Positions 37,476 to 49,884 of a DNA stretch of 64,000 bases are shown in pieces. The DNA is from Liolophura sinensis (Eukaryota; Mollusca; Polyplacophora; Chitonida; Chitonidae): NCBI RefSeq assembly GCF_032854445.1, contig NC_088303.1, forward strand, positions 12,283,501-12,347,500. Direction: 5' to 3'. A program made the position numbers and the translations under genes. The notes under the pieces are model-generated. The model was not told the origin of the DNA. It was given only the letters and a program-made list of their open reading frames with translations, and did no database searches. Each line of letters opens with the position of its first letter. Positions within the stretch are counted from its first letter, which is position 1.

Positions 37476-40400
37476 CTGAAGAAAAATAAACAGAAGACAC
37501 AATGATGTGTAAATAAAAACTTCTTAGAGGCGTAATTGAGTCCGCTATTTTAATTTGTTCATGCTTTAACTGTCAACCTTGACTTAAATATCAATAATTT
37601 CACAAAGCTGACACAAATCTTTGTATTTGTCCGATCTATTATGAAAAACATCTCCAATGGCACACTTCCTTGCTTTTTCCCGGAAATCCCCAGTCGAAAA
37701 AGAATGTAGGCCCTATAGTGTTAAATAAGCTTAAACATCCCCTGTTTAAACCAGAAGTGTGAAAATGATTCATTGGACCATGTCCACACAGTTGCACATG
37801 TTTGCGAACGTTATCGAACCTGTCTTAGCGGAAGTTAGGAAGAGAGAATCACACTGGCAGGTCTCCGCTAACTCCCTCGCTCTCTCACGGCTCACATTCT
37901 CATCCAAATCCGCTTTGTTCCCCCAGGCGAACTTAAGAGCTGAAAACATACAGGTAAAAATCGTAGGAGTCATTTATTTTAGTTTTTTAATTCACTGAAT
38001 AATAACTGTATAAGACGAAAACTCTGAATATGTGTATCCCAATGACTTAGAACAGTTATCAAATCTACAAGCTGCCGAAATACCTGAAACGGGTTAAGAA
38101 ATATTTAAGGTTTCGTGTTAGTTATACCAAATTGTGCTCATTCTTCACTGATAAACGGATCTGTCAGTTACAATGACAACCTACCTAGCGGACAGAAGGA
38201 ATGGACGTCCTGAGCCCACCTGGATAACGGAGGTAAGCTGAATGGATCAGCGACACTGTACATCAAGATGGCACCATGAGCGTTCCGGTAGTAGTTCCGG
38301 GTCAAAGTTCGGAACCTTTCTACTCCAGCTGTATCCCATATTGTCAACTGAAAGACAAAAAGTACTCAGAATACCTCGTCTGAAATACATCACGCCGTGA
38401 CTGTGACAATAACTAACCGGATGCTTCATGAACAAGAGGATCAGTCAGTCATATGTACATGATTAGCTCTGAACCGTTACATTCACTAACCTGGAACTCG
38501 GTCCTGTCATCTGCGCTTGTCTCCAAAGTGTCACCGCCACAAAAAGAGGTGTCACGTGATCTTAAAGTAATTCTGAATTCATATCACTTCATCATGTTGG
38601 AACAATAAAGGCCATAACATCGCAAATAACACAAATGTAACCAACGCTCCCACTCGGACAGCATCAGAACTTCGCTAGTCGCCATTTTCAAATCACGTGA
38701 CTCGGTTGCTAGGGAGAACTCAGTTGCTTTTCGCAAAATTAAGACCTTTTAATGAACATAATTGATTATAGATCATTTCTGTTTATTATCAACACACAAA
38801 TTAAAGCTAAGACCCCCAAACAATTTGTCAATCGACCTTTAGATGGTATACATCTCATTGATTTCAATCAAATCATTCCACGAGTTTATCTTTTTCCGGA
38901 CGATACCGAGTGCGGCCGACTCAAATTTAAAATGGCGGTTGGCGTCGTTTGGTTTGCCACCGATGTAACAGATACATTTGTGTTAATTGTTACGTCTTCA
39001 TTATTCACGAATATCTAGGACCAGCCCCGATAGCGCAGTTGGTAGAGCGTCCGCCTTGGTAGATCCAGGGTCAATCCTGGGTCGAGTCACACTCAAGACC
39101 TTAAAAGAGGAAATTGTAGCTTCCTCGCTAGGCGTTCAGCATGAAGGGGATAGTGAAACGACTGGTTGACCCGTATCAATATAATGGCTCGGGCGAGGCG
39201 GCTTACTGGCCCTCGGCAATTCACCTCAGTGAAGCAGCACTAAATGAGCCGTAGAAATCCGTCCTGCAACAAGGAGGCAGATTACATGCACTCTAAGGAT
39301 TCGTTCGTCGTGATATGACTGAAAAATTGTTAAGACGACGTTAAACCCCAAGCACCCGCTCACTCATTCACTCACGAAAAACTATTGATATTAAGTAAGA
39401 ATTACTGAAAGAGGACAGGAGACATGTTTTTGCAGCGTACAGTTTTGACATGTTGATGACAGCATACGCGAAAGGAAAGAGTTCCAGGTTAGTAAATGGG
39501 GAAAATGAAAGGGTACAGATCTCTATTTCTGAAAGCAAAGCTGAGAAGAACGAAACAGATCTCAGATCTAGTACATGATTTGACCCTTTTTGTGGTTAGA
39601 ACTTTGTTAACTTTGGGTCAGTGTTTGATTCTTAGACGTTAATACAGTAATAACTGACCAGCATCCATCATTGTTAAAGATTATAGTTAGCTTTACAGTA
39701 GGTGATCTATTGTATGCACTAGAAGTTGAATAGCTATAGAGTAGATCAGCTTCTTTGGTTAGTACTAGATCTATAGACCAGACAGGCCTATCCGGGTTCA
39801 TGGTTAGAAATCGGTTACATTTAAGAGTCGGCTGTCTACTTCGTGGTAAGACGTTTGTTGGTTTTAGAGTAGATTGCCTGTACCTTGGCAATTTTTTTTT
39901 AATCTACAGGGTAGTTAGTCTGTTAGTCATGGTTAGAAGTCGGTTAGCTTTAGAGTAGATGAACTGTTTCAACGTTAAAAGCTGGTTAGCTCCACAAGTG
40001 AAAATGACAGCAGATTTAACAACGTACTACCACAATAATCAATTTCACTTGACATCGTTTTATAGCTTCACAGATTATGACGTTTCCAACCCGAAACCCG
40101 GGTCACGTGAGGACGAGTACGGCAGCCAACAATGACGACCATCCCACTGAAGTGGAGGCAACTTGTGCGCCGAAATCACTTGATTTTGTCGTACATATTG
40201 GAGTAGGGACCGTGCGAGTTTGTTTTGAAGCATTCCTTTACATGTTGTGTCTTCACAGAAACTTTACGCAGGTTAGGACAAAATAGCATCGTTAAAAACC
40301 TAATGTTCTACTGCCAGTTCTCACAGATCTGTTGGCCATCCTGCTGTGTGATATCAGAAGTCAGTGTGGCGTCAGTGCACCGTTAGATCAGTTGAGCCAT

Positions 40401-43400
40401 ATTCATGCGCCTTGAACTTGGTTAGTTTTAGAGTAGATGAACTGTTTCAGCGTTAGAAGTTGGTTAGCTTCAGAGTAGATGAATTATTCAAACGTTAGAA
40501 GTTGGTTCGCTTAAGGACAGACAAACGATTTCAATGTTACAGTTGATTAGCTTAAGAACAGGTGAACGATTTCAAAGAGTTGGTTAGCTTTAAAGCTGAC
40601 GAACAATTTCAAGGCTAGAGTTGGTTAGCTTTAGAGTAGGTGAACGATTTCAAGGTTACAGTTGATTAGCTTTAGATCAATTAGAACAATTTCAAGGTTA
40701 GAGCTGGTTAGTTTTAGAGCAGATGAACAATTTCAAGGTTAGAGTTGGTTAGCTTTAGAGTACATGGACAATTTCAAGGTTAGAGTTGGCTAGCTTTAGG
40801 TAGATGAACCGTTTAAAGGTTAGAGTTTGTTAGCTTAGGATAGCTGAACAGTTTCAAGTTTAGAGTTGGCTAGCTTAGGGTAGATGAACCGTTTCAAGGT
40901 TAGAGTTGTTTAGCTTAGGGTAGATGAACCGTTTCAAGGTTAGAGTTGGTTACCTTTAGGGTAGATGAACCATTTCAGCGTTAGAGTTGGTTAGCTTTAG
41001 AGTAGATGAACAATTTCAAGGTTAGAGTTGGTTAGCTTTAGAGTACATGGACAATTTCAAGGTTAGAGTTGATTAGCTTTGGGGTAGATGAACCATTTCA
41101 AGGTTAAAGCTTTTTTTTCTGTAGAGGTGCTCTATGGTCGAAAACGATACATACTGCTGCGTGTTTATATTTTCATTAATATAAACGTGTTATAAATAGC
41201 GGATGTAAAAGTGTGTTATGTTTAATATTTCCGTTCTTTAATATGTATGTAGTATGTAACTTAATCTTTTTCTGCATAAGTTCCATCAATTCTTGAGAAC
41301 AGGAAAGTTTCAACACAAAACCCGGACGTGTTCCTCAAGGAGATATCGATAACAAACTATGACACCCAGTTAACACAAATGTACATGCGCTGTATGGATT
41401 GGTCATTCACTAAATGCGCCGGTACACTGGGGCTTTTTTGTCCAAACCGCCGAATGAGGAAATATGATGTAAAAGAACACGACAACCTGTCACCAATAAG
41501 TATTTGAGTCCTGTTTATATTCCCAGTCGTCACTATTTACCCAGCTAGAGCTATCTTATCTTATAGATTAAACGGTTGAATGTTTACAACAATACAGGCC
41601 TTTATATAATCATTTCTTTATTTCATTGGCGTTTTACTCCGTACTCGAGAGCATTTCACCTATACATTCGATGTCGTTCATTTTCCTGCGATATGTACAA
41701 ACTCACACCCCTGCACAAACAATACGCAGGTTTCGAGATATGACGTTTCGAAAACAAAGTGACGTCCTTTGTAATATGACGTCGTCGCTTTACGGCACGG
41801 AAGGGCCATTCTGGCAATGTTTTAACATGGGGCGGTATATAAAATTTACATAACTACATGAAAAGGATTAGTCTGATCTTCTGAATTGTGTTCTTGGGTG
41901 TTCCTAATATTGCACAAAAATGATGTTCTGTCGGTACTTTGATCTAAACATGCACGATCATCGCCATGTTAAAAGATAGGCAAGTAGCCCTAATGTGCCA
42001 TAAATTGGCGACGTCATTTTGCACCGGGACGTCATTCTATTGTCGTCATGACGTAACTCGAAAACTGAGTATTAATAGAAAGGCCGACCGTTGTCACGAA
42101 CTGCCAACTGACTCAAATCTGAGTTACACAATTGAACTAATTCAACTGAGAAAACTGAGTCATATGAACAGATCAGCTGAGTCATGAAACCTATTTGGTT
42201 ATATTCTTAACTCACTTGGTTAGTCTGAAAACCCACAGAAGTCTTTCATGACACAGAGCACCTAGTTATATGACTGAGTATGGCTCAATTGGAAGGCGGC
42301 ATATTTTTTAATCCCGTAAGGTGGCGCTAGTTTGAAGCAGGGTACGATCTATCATTAGGTTAAAAATTATTGTTGCGCAATGTCTACAATGTTACAACGT
42401 ATAAGTTTGTCCTATAACGTCGTTCTGTCTTTAATAATGACGGGCTGAAGAATGAACGCTTGATGTTATTAAAATGGCGTCAAAGCCCTACTGCCGGTCG
42501 TTTGACAGGTCCCCATGGTAACTCAGAATTTTCAGTCATACAGTTGACCCAGTCTTTTCTCTCACTGTATGGCGTCAATATTACTGCATCATTTCCATAC
42601 GTTCAATCTTTCTGTAACTTCATGACGTCGGAATGGGAACCTGTCAAACGCCTGGCAGTGATGACGTCACATTAAATACAGTACGACGTTACAGTAGAAA
42701 CTGATACATTTTAACAGTGTAGACTGCACTACAGTCCATTTTGACTTAACAATAGATCGAGGTCCTGCATCATACTAGTAAACAAATATGCCACCTACCC
42801 ATTGGTTTGGTCTAGAATAGAATTAAACGTAAGAGTCTATTTTGACGAACTTTGTCGAGCGGCCTTCTTTTCATATATGGTGATACTCATTCATTTTCGT
42901 GAACATTAACTTACGAAGTGGACTGTACGAATAAAATTAAGTATTACGTAAACACATTACCGTTCATTTTAACAAGATGTTTTCCGAAAAAAGTGGGCTA
43001 TTGAAGAGAAAAAATATAAAAGTTCAGTTTTAATTACTTAAACCGAAACACACACTCATTAAAATATATCCCCCCTTTTCCATGTCTAGCAGCATTAAAA
43101 ATCCCAATCAAACATTAAAAAATGACCAAAACATAAAAACACTTCCAGACACACTTGATGCTTCTGATCTGAATACAAAAAGTAGTTTAATTCCGAAAAA
43201 CAAAACTCTTCATCATATTATATAGAGATGATTATTCTGTCATCATCAGGAGAAAGGAGAAAAACAGACATAAATCAACTAGGCCTATCTACGTCTGCCC
43301 GAATCTAACAGAAGTAATATTGTCAATAATTGGTAAGCCATGAAGTGGTCATAAACACACCAAATACAGTGACAAACAGACAGATAGACAGACAGGCAGT

Positions 43401-46335
43401 CAGTGATTTGAGTGAGGTATCAGCTATACTGTTACGACGGTCAGTATGGCTGTAAGTGTAGTAAGAGATGTCTCCTTGCCAGGCATACACCCCAAGTTAA
43501 CATTCACGATTGTCGACGTCATTGCAGTGCCTATGACGTCAATTAATTATGACGTAATAGTTTGTTTGGATTAGACACGGGCATTAGATAAAAGCGGTAA
43601 ACCATAAGGCCTGGCACGATAGGCCTATATTCTCAAACTGCAATGTCAACACCTGCACAAAGATGTGGCGAGACTCTAGTCTAGATGAATAGCTGAGGGG
43701 ATATGGCAAATATGACGCCATCGTGGAATTGTGACGAGAGCATGGGCCGGGAAGATGTTAACCAGTCAAATCCGGCACCGGTGAAAGTATGTAATCCAGC
43801 TGATATCAGTTTAGGTTGCTGATTATGGATCCCGGAGAGTTTCTAGATTGTCGGTGTTGTAATGATCATAACCAGCATCAAACACTATTGATGTGACACT
43901 GGCTCTGCACTAAGACATTCCTATACTACAAAGAGATAGTCTAATTCATGATGTGACCGAAATACTGTACAATTGAAAGCGACATAAAACACGCAGCAAG
44001 CCTACAAAGCCGACCGATTTTTTCCCTCTTTTACAGAAACATATTACGCCTAGATAAATTTTGTGTCGTTATATACAAGCGATCTTTGTGTCGTTATGTA
44101 CATGCGTACATATGTCCAGTTGTTACTGTAAAGCTACAACTATATTTGCGTGCTACACATGTAGTCTAGGCGTGCAAAGATCTTCCCAAAAAATATGTAC
44201 ATAAAGATACAGAAAGTATAAGCATCTACTGAATATACAGAAACATCTACTGAAAATACATACATATAAACATACTGTACTGAAAATTCATACATAAAAA
44301 CATACCGTGCTGAAAACCAACGACGAATATGTATTTAATTGTATAGTTTATATGTCTCCCAGTGTACCGTTTTATGAATTTGAGTGTCCATTGATCAGTA
44401 TGAGAAATGCTTGCATGTATTTATTTATTTGATTGGAGTAACGCTCGCAGGCGTACCCCGACCACAGGGTAAAGGGGTATATACAGGAGGTATTTGTATT
44501 AATGCTATTTCAACGTTTGCGTGTACCATGTATATAGTGAACCCCTATACCTATATACATAGTGTACACCTCGATACTTGCAACTGGTTTACTGATGAGT
44601 TAAATGTTTGGTAAACACGCATCAGAAGGTTAGCGAAAGCTAGCCATGTCCTGGTATTATACACATCGCTCTAGTTTGAAAATATTTTGTTTTATTATAA
44701 TTTTTCATGTGTCTTTCATCCCGTAATAAAGAATGCTTAATCAGCATGTTATACAGCACGTTATCTTCGGCACAGAGATTCACCTTAGTGTCACCTATAT
44801 CGATGTCCATACAGGACAAGTGGCTACTTCATTCAGGTGATGTGTGCCCTCGGTATATCATGTTTAAAGAAAACACACCATACTTGAGGACTTTCGGAAC
44901 ACTATGGCAATCCATGGGCAGACAGTCGGCATAGGTGGAGCAAATAAAATCTGTAGGGCATGAGTGAAGACTGGTGAGTAAGGTGTAAGGTGGTATTTGT
45001 TTACCTATCAATGGCTTACACGTCTATATATTATACCTGTGCATGAAACCAGGTCACTCTTTCATAATTTACAAACTGGTGACATGCACCCGGATACATT
45101 TTATTTTTTGTTCACACTGAAAGGTGGAATAAACATTTCGCTTGAATTTTCCTACTTCGAGAATTTTCCTACTAGCATTCTCTGGGGCTGATCATGCCAG
45201 AAGCATTTAATGTGAACGGTTATATACTGTGCATCATATTTCTTTTAGATCAATCAAAATAAATTGGGTCGTTTTGACGGATCCGTATATAGGCCTACCC
45301 GTGTATACAGTAAGCTGTAAACCATACAGACTTACGTGTACACGTCTGTACCACGATATGACTCAAAACAGTATCGTGTCTGTTATGACAGAGGTCAATG
45401 ATAGGAGAGGAAATGACCCTCTATGGGGTCGCGTATGATTTGATACTGGCCTATAATAGGAGAGAAGATGACCCCCTCTATGGTCGCATCTGATATGACA
45501 CGGACCTGAGATATTATAGGATGTGACCCTTTCTGGGTTCGTGTGTGATATAATAGTGCCCTGTGATATGAGAAGATATGGCCGTCTCTGAGGTCGTGTC
45601 TGATATAATAGGCGCCTGTTATATGAGAGGATCTCTAGGGTTCTGCCTGACATGGTAGGGTTCTGTGATTTGCGAGGGTATGACAATGTCTGGGGTCATG
45701 TTTGATATGATAAGGGCCCATAATAGAGGACATAACCATCTCAGGGGTCATGTGCTATGAGACTATATTGCACTCTACGGTACGGTAGAGGTCGTTGAAA
45801 AGATTTCATGTAACAGGTGAAATAACACTCTTAAGTACAGTTAGATAATCTAATCGAATTGTTGTCTTGATGGTTTTAAGCATATGTAAAACAATACAAA
45901 AACAAATGTGAAACCACATTATTGATTTGACAAGTCATGCTCGTACATGCTCGTGAAGACGCATCTTGATCACTTACAACTCTTCCTTGTAATGGTTACC
46001 ACTCCTACCACTTGCCGCTTTGTGATAATCCTTCATACCCTGGTGTAATAAACTTGAATCTAAGATCTTCACCATGCATATATCCGTTCTTACCCTCCGG
46101 ATGGTTAATTATGTCACCGTACTATATTAGTCAGTATAGACCTTACCTTAACGACTTGATCGCCGATCTGAACAGCTCTGGTACAACTGTCAATACAGAT
46201 TGTAGGCTTTTGTGGGGAGCGAAACATGCCGTCTCTGAGCCGATGGAATACGGACGTCTTGCCGACACCAGCCTCCCCAAGGAGGACGAGTTTGAACCAA
46301 GGCCCAGTCGGGTCCAGGGCCATTTCTGCACTCAT
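37327..46335 (-). CDS. Rab-family small GTPase, complete, switch II Gln replaced by Val
   Basis: Four exons, 46335-46147, 38347-38185, 37939-37820 and 37475-37327, join in phase and give 206 residues, the usual Rab length. Seen: P-loop GEAGVGKTS at 20-28, switch I Thr45, [20 protein letters not shown] from Trp67, guanine specificity NKAD at 125-128, SAKTGKGI at 154-161, and a C-terminal SSCSC. The CXC end is a site for double geranylgeranylation, so the protein should sit on membranes and act in vesicle traffic. The catalytic Gln of WDTAGQE is Val72, which in this superfamily normally lowers GTP hydrolysis. WAQDV and the RFRTLT stretch recall the Rab19/30/33/43 side of the family, but no orthologue is assigned. 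The third intron has a weak donor (ACAG/gttcga). Intron 1 is 7.8 kb and rich in repeats and CRE/AP-1 motifs. Confidence 0.93.
37820..37939 (-). CDS. Rab-type GTPase exon 3
   Basis: The acceptor is tgtatgttttcag; the donor is AAGACAG/gttcga, weak but the only one keeping SAKTG-KGI in frame. It encodes [18 protein letters not shown] (G4) and LTSAKT (G5). Confidence 0.9.
38185..38347 (-). CDS. Rab-type GTPase exon 2
   Basis: The acceptor is tgtctttcag and the donor is CCGCTAG/gtaggt. It encodes [20 protein letters not shown], the switch II region with Val at the catalytic Gln position, and [15 protein letters not shown]. Confidence 0.94.
39022..39378 (+). mobile_element. SINE2, full length
   Basis: The complete element starts with a tRNA-like head: A box tagcgcagttggtagagcg, B box gggtcaatcctgg. 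The body follows (ggttgacccgtatcaatata, tgaagcagcactaaatgagc, ttaagacgacgttaaacccc), and the tail is built of ctca repeats. It lies in Rab intron 1 and is the reference copy for SINE2 here. Confidence 0.93.
39740..41110. repeat. 41-bp minisatellite in Rab intron 1
   Basis: From about 40410 to 41110 there are some 17 units of 41 bp containing gttggttagctttagagtag and tgaacaatttcaaggttaga. Diverged copies of the same words (gtcggttagctttagagtag) recur from about 39740, so the array was once longer or was split at 39970-40410. Confidence 0.92.
41608..41670 (-). repeat. SINE1 3' fragment
   Basis: The words tttatttcattggcgtttta and ctcgagagcatttcacctat match the SINE1 tail in reverse orientation. 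Confidence 0.65.
41741..43555. promoter_or_regulatory. cluster of CRE/ATF and AP-1 motifs
   Basis: Eleven TGACGT/ACGTCA sites: 41741, 41760, 41777, 42011, 42029, 42049, 42623, 42662, 43516, 43534 and 43550. Two are perfect TGACGTCA (42662 and 43534). Three AP-1 sites are interleaved (TGACTCA 42109, TGAGTCA 42156 and 42178). This is far above the roughly one hexamer expected by chance. It lies in Rab intron 1; an enhancer role is inferred only. Confidence 0.45.
43560..45390. other. Rab intron 1, nothing recognised
   Basis: AT-rich, with short open frames lacking motifs. A SINE1-like tail (atttatttatttgattggag) lies near 44418-44440. Confidence 0.4.
45395..45740. repeat. about 60-bp degenerate tandem array
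   Basis: Six diverged units contain atgaccctctatggggtcg, gtgtctgatatgataggg and cctgtgatatgagagga. Confidence 0.8.
46147..46335 (-). CDS. Rab-type GTPase exon 1 (start codon)
   Basis: It encodes 63 residues from [20 protein letters not shown] through the P-loop GEAGVGKTS to GDQVVK; the donor is GTTAAG/gtaagg. The second Met (46323, aaATGG) is an equally good start by context; the first is taken because it is in frame and longer. Confidence 0.9.
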
Positions 46336-47005
46336 CACCCACCTCGGCGAGCATACTGAACACGCGGAAGACAGGGACAATCGGTTACCCGAAAGCAAGT
46401 ACCAGTCATTCGGGACCTGTGTCACTTACACACTGTCAGTACAGGCTCCAGTTGAAATTCACTCCATTTAAACAGTGGCTAAAAAGCATGTTAAACATCG
46501 CAGCCTTGTGTTATACTATCCACCGTCATAAAGTAATTCTCGTTGTGAGTCTTTGTGACCTAGTCTAAATCATGGATCCTCATGACCGTAGAGGCGCACA
46601 TTCACCTGTGACTCAACTGAATAACGCAGACTTGGTGAAAGCGACCTGTATTTGGCGAGTTTGTATGCGGAAGTAACTATCCCCTGTCCATTATAACATC
46701 TGTACAATGCTCTAACAATTTGTGCTGTTTGATAGCTAATGCTCTGTAAGTCAACCCTTGTGGGGAATTATACAACAATAACATTGCGCTGCATTACCTA
46801 TACACCAGACACATAAACTAAAATGTTCCAGCATCCCCCCTCCCGCCCCCCCCCCCACACCACGTTTTTCAAAGGGCCATTTTGGTACCGATAACCTTAT
46901 TATCGGTGTATTTCCAGCATGGTAAAATTTTATATCCAATATTGAAAAAAATGAAGCACTTTCAAGAGCTTAGCCTGAAATAAAATCTTTTTTGGAGAAC
47001 TTTCA
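46336..47005. other. Rab 5' flank, nothing clear
   Basis: No TATA box or leader exon could be fixed. A C-run lies at about 46837-46855. Confidence 0.35.
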
Positions 47006-47009
47006 GGAT

Positions 47010-47480
47010 GCTTACAACTTCTGTACAACATGTGTTTGTGGGACCCGAATCTCTGGCAAGTAAACTGAGGCACGACATGTGTTTGGGCGCCCCAAATCTC
47101 CCCTGACAAAGCTCAAGTGCTGCATATGCTTATAGGCTCCAAATCTCACGGGAAAAAACTCAAGTACGACATGTGCTTGTAGGTTAGCACAGCCCATGCT
47201 TGTGGGACCCAAATATCACGGGACAAAACTCAAGTACGACATATGCTTGTAGGCTAGTACAGCCCATGTTTGTGGAACCCAAATCTCACGGGATAAAACT
47301 CGACAAAAGTACGACATGTGCTTGTAGGCTAGTACAGCCCATGCCTGTGGGACCCAAATCTCACGGGACAAAACTCCAGTACGACATGTGCTTGTAGGCT
47401 AGAACAACCCATACTTGTCGGACCCAAATCTCACGGGATAAAACTCGACAAAAGTACGACATGTGCTTGTAGGCTAGTAC
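47010..47480. repeat. tandem array with alternating 70- and 75-bp units
   Basis: Units contain aagtacgacatgtgcttgta, ggctagtacagcccatg and gggacccaaatctcacggga. Spacing at 47162, 47232, 47307, 47377 and 47452 alternates 70, 75, 70, 75. The longer unit carries an extra gacaa. Confidence 0.9.
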
Positions 47481-47612
47481 TTGCAATATTAACGATGTGA
47501 GCAATTTACGTTATTGTTAAATTTAAGATAATAATAAGTTTTATAGAGATGTTATAACAGAGTATGTTAGTGTAACGTAATATTATTATATAGATAGCAC
47601 AATACCAGGTTA

Positions 47613-47845
47613 GAGGCTTCAGTGGCCGAGGTGATTAGTTCGCTCACGTGGCGCAATGACCCAGGAACCTCTCACCAATACGGTCGCTGTGAGTCCAGCT
47701 CATGCTAGCTTCCACTCCGCTCGTAATGGGAAGGTCTGCCATCAACCTGCGGACGGTGGTGGGTTTACCATAATGCTGGCCGCCGTCGTATAAGTGAAAT
47801 AGTCTTGGTTACGGCGTAAAACACCAATCAAATAAATAAATAAAT
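47613..47845 (+). mobile_element. SINE1, full length with target-site duplication
   Basis: It runs from the head (ggcttcagtggccgaggtga, cgctgtgagtccagctcatg) to the tail (ggcgtaaaacaccaatcaaa, taaataaataaat). The flanks are caataccaggtta (47600-47612) and caatacccggtta (47846-47858), a 13-bp target duplication with one mismatch. Confidence 0.93.
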
Positions 47846-48149
47846 CAATACCCGGTTACATAACATAATACTGTGTAGCAATAACAATCTATTCGGGCCT
47901 CACGCGGAAAACTCAATGTATTTTACCAGTCAGCATTGGTATTTACAGTGTGATGGTTCCTGTTACTTTAGAGCTCACTCATGTGTGGTGTACAAATGTT
48001 TTTGGAGAAAGAGTATACTTCCGGTGAAAGGTAAGGTTAGGCTTTCCTTTCATTTCTTTGTTTCAGTGGATACGCTCTTTTCAGTCTAATTAATATATAT
48101 AAACAAATAATAAGCAGCTATAAAATAAACATACGAATTCCTTGGTCAC

Positions 48150-49880
48150 AGGCTCAATGTTCTGGTGTACATTACATGAATCCTTTCGCCATAGTCTCAA
48201 TGTTCTGGAGTACATTACATGAATCCCTTCACCATAGTCTCAATGTTCTGGTGTACATTACATGAATCCTTTCGCCATAGTCTCAATGTTCTGGAGTACA
48301 TTACATGAATCCCTTCACCATAGTCTCAATGTTCTGCTGTACATTACATGAATCCCTTCGCCATAGTCTCAATGTTCTGGTGTACATTACATGAATCCTT
48401 TCGCCATAGTCTCAATGTTCTGGAGTACATTACATGAATCCCTTCGCCATAGTCTCAATGTTCTGGTGTACATTACATGAATCCTTTCGCCATAGTCTCA
48501 ATGTTCTGGTGTGCATTACATGAATCCCTTCGCCATAGTCTCAATGTTCTGCTGTACATTACATGAATCCCTTCGCCATAGTCTCAATGTTCTGCTGTAC
48601 ATTACATGAATCCCTTCGCCATAGTCTCAATGTTCTGGTGTACATTACATGAATCCTTTCGCCATAGTCTCAATGTTCTGGTGTGCATTACATGAATCCC
48701 TTCGCCATAGTCTCAATGTTCTGGTGTGCATTACATGAATCCCTTCGCCATAGTCTCAATGTTCTGGTGTGAATTACATGAATCCCTTCGCCATAGTCTC
48801 AATGTTCTGGTGTACATTACATGGATCCTTTCGCCATAGTCTCAATGTTCTGGTGTACATTACATGAATCCCTTCGCCATAGTCTCAATGTTCTGGTGTG
48901 CATTACATGAATCCCTTCGCCATAGTCTCAATGTTCTGGTGTACATTACATGAATCCCTTCGGCATAGTCTCAGTGTTCTGGTGTGCATTACATGAATCC
49001 TTTCGCCATAGTCTCAATGTTCTGGAGTACATTACATGAATCCTTTCGCCATAGTCTCAATGTTCTGGTGTGCATTACATGAATCCCTTCGCCATAGTCT
49101 CAATGTTCTGGTGTGCATTACATGAATCCCTTCGCCATAGTCTCAATGTTCTGCTGTACATTACATGAATCCCTTCGCCATAGTCTCAATGTTCTGGTGT
49201 GAATTACATGAATCCCTTCGCCATAGTCTCAATGTTCTGGTGTACATTACATGGATCCTTTCGCCATAGTCTCAATGTTCTGGTGTACATTACATGAATC
49301 CCTTCGCCATAGTCTCAATGTTCTGGTGTGCATTACATGAATCCCTTCGCCATAGTCTCAATGTTCTGGTGTACATTACATGAATCCCTTCGGCATAGTC
49401 TCAGTGTTCTGGTGTGCATTACATGAATCCTTTCGCCATAGTCTCAATGTTCTGGTGTACATTACATGAATCCCTTCGCCATAGTCTCAATGTTCTGCTG
49501 TACATTACATGAATCCCTTCGCCATAGTCTCAATGTTCTGGTGTGCATTACATGAATCCTTTCGCCATAGGATCAATGTTCTGGTGTACATTACATGAGT
49601 CCATACGAAATAGTCTCAATGTTTTGGTGTACAATAAATAAATCCCTCTGCGATAGTCTCTGTGTTCTGGTGTGCATGACATGAATCCCTTGGCCTTACA
49701 GGCTTAATCATTTTTTCACAGGCCCAATGCTCTGGGGGTACAATAAATGAATCCCTCTGCCACGACTCAGTGTTCTAGGGTACAATTCATGAATCTTTCC
49801 GCCATAGACTGAATGGTCTGTTGTACAATACATGAATCCCTTCGCCATATGCTCAGTGTTTTGTGGTACAATATATGAAT
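48150..49880. repeat. 43-bp minisatellite
   Basis: About 33 well-kept units to about 49600: tcaatgttctggtgtacatt, acatgaatcccttcgccata, gtc. Diverged units continue to about 49880. Variation is concentrated at a few positions (ggtgtac/ggtgtgc/gctgtac, ccctt/ccttt). Blocks of several units are themselves repeated (48740-49000 and 49180-49430). Confidence 0.95.
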
Positions 49881-49884
49881 CTAA

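Noticed and set aside
39022-39095. tRNA gene with A and B boxes
   Set aside because: The tRNA-like part is followed by the SINE2 body and tail seen in other copies, and the cloverleaf is imperfect. It is the head of a SINE.
46751-46939. Minus-strand frame with Gly-rich stretch
   Set aside because: The glycines come from a C homopolymer; no other support.
48150-49880. Regular 43-bp repeats that look like a CRISPR array
   Set aside because: The units are directly abutting with no unique spacers, in a eukaryotic genome, and no cas genes are near. It is a minisatellite.
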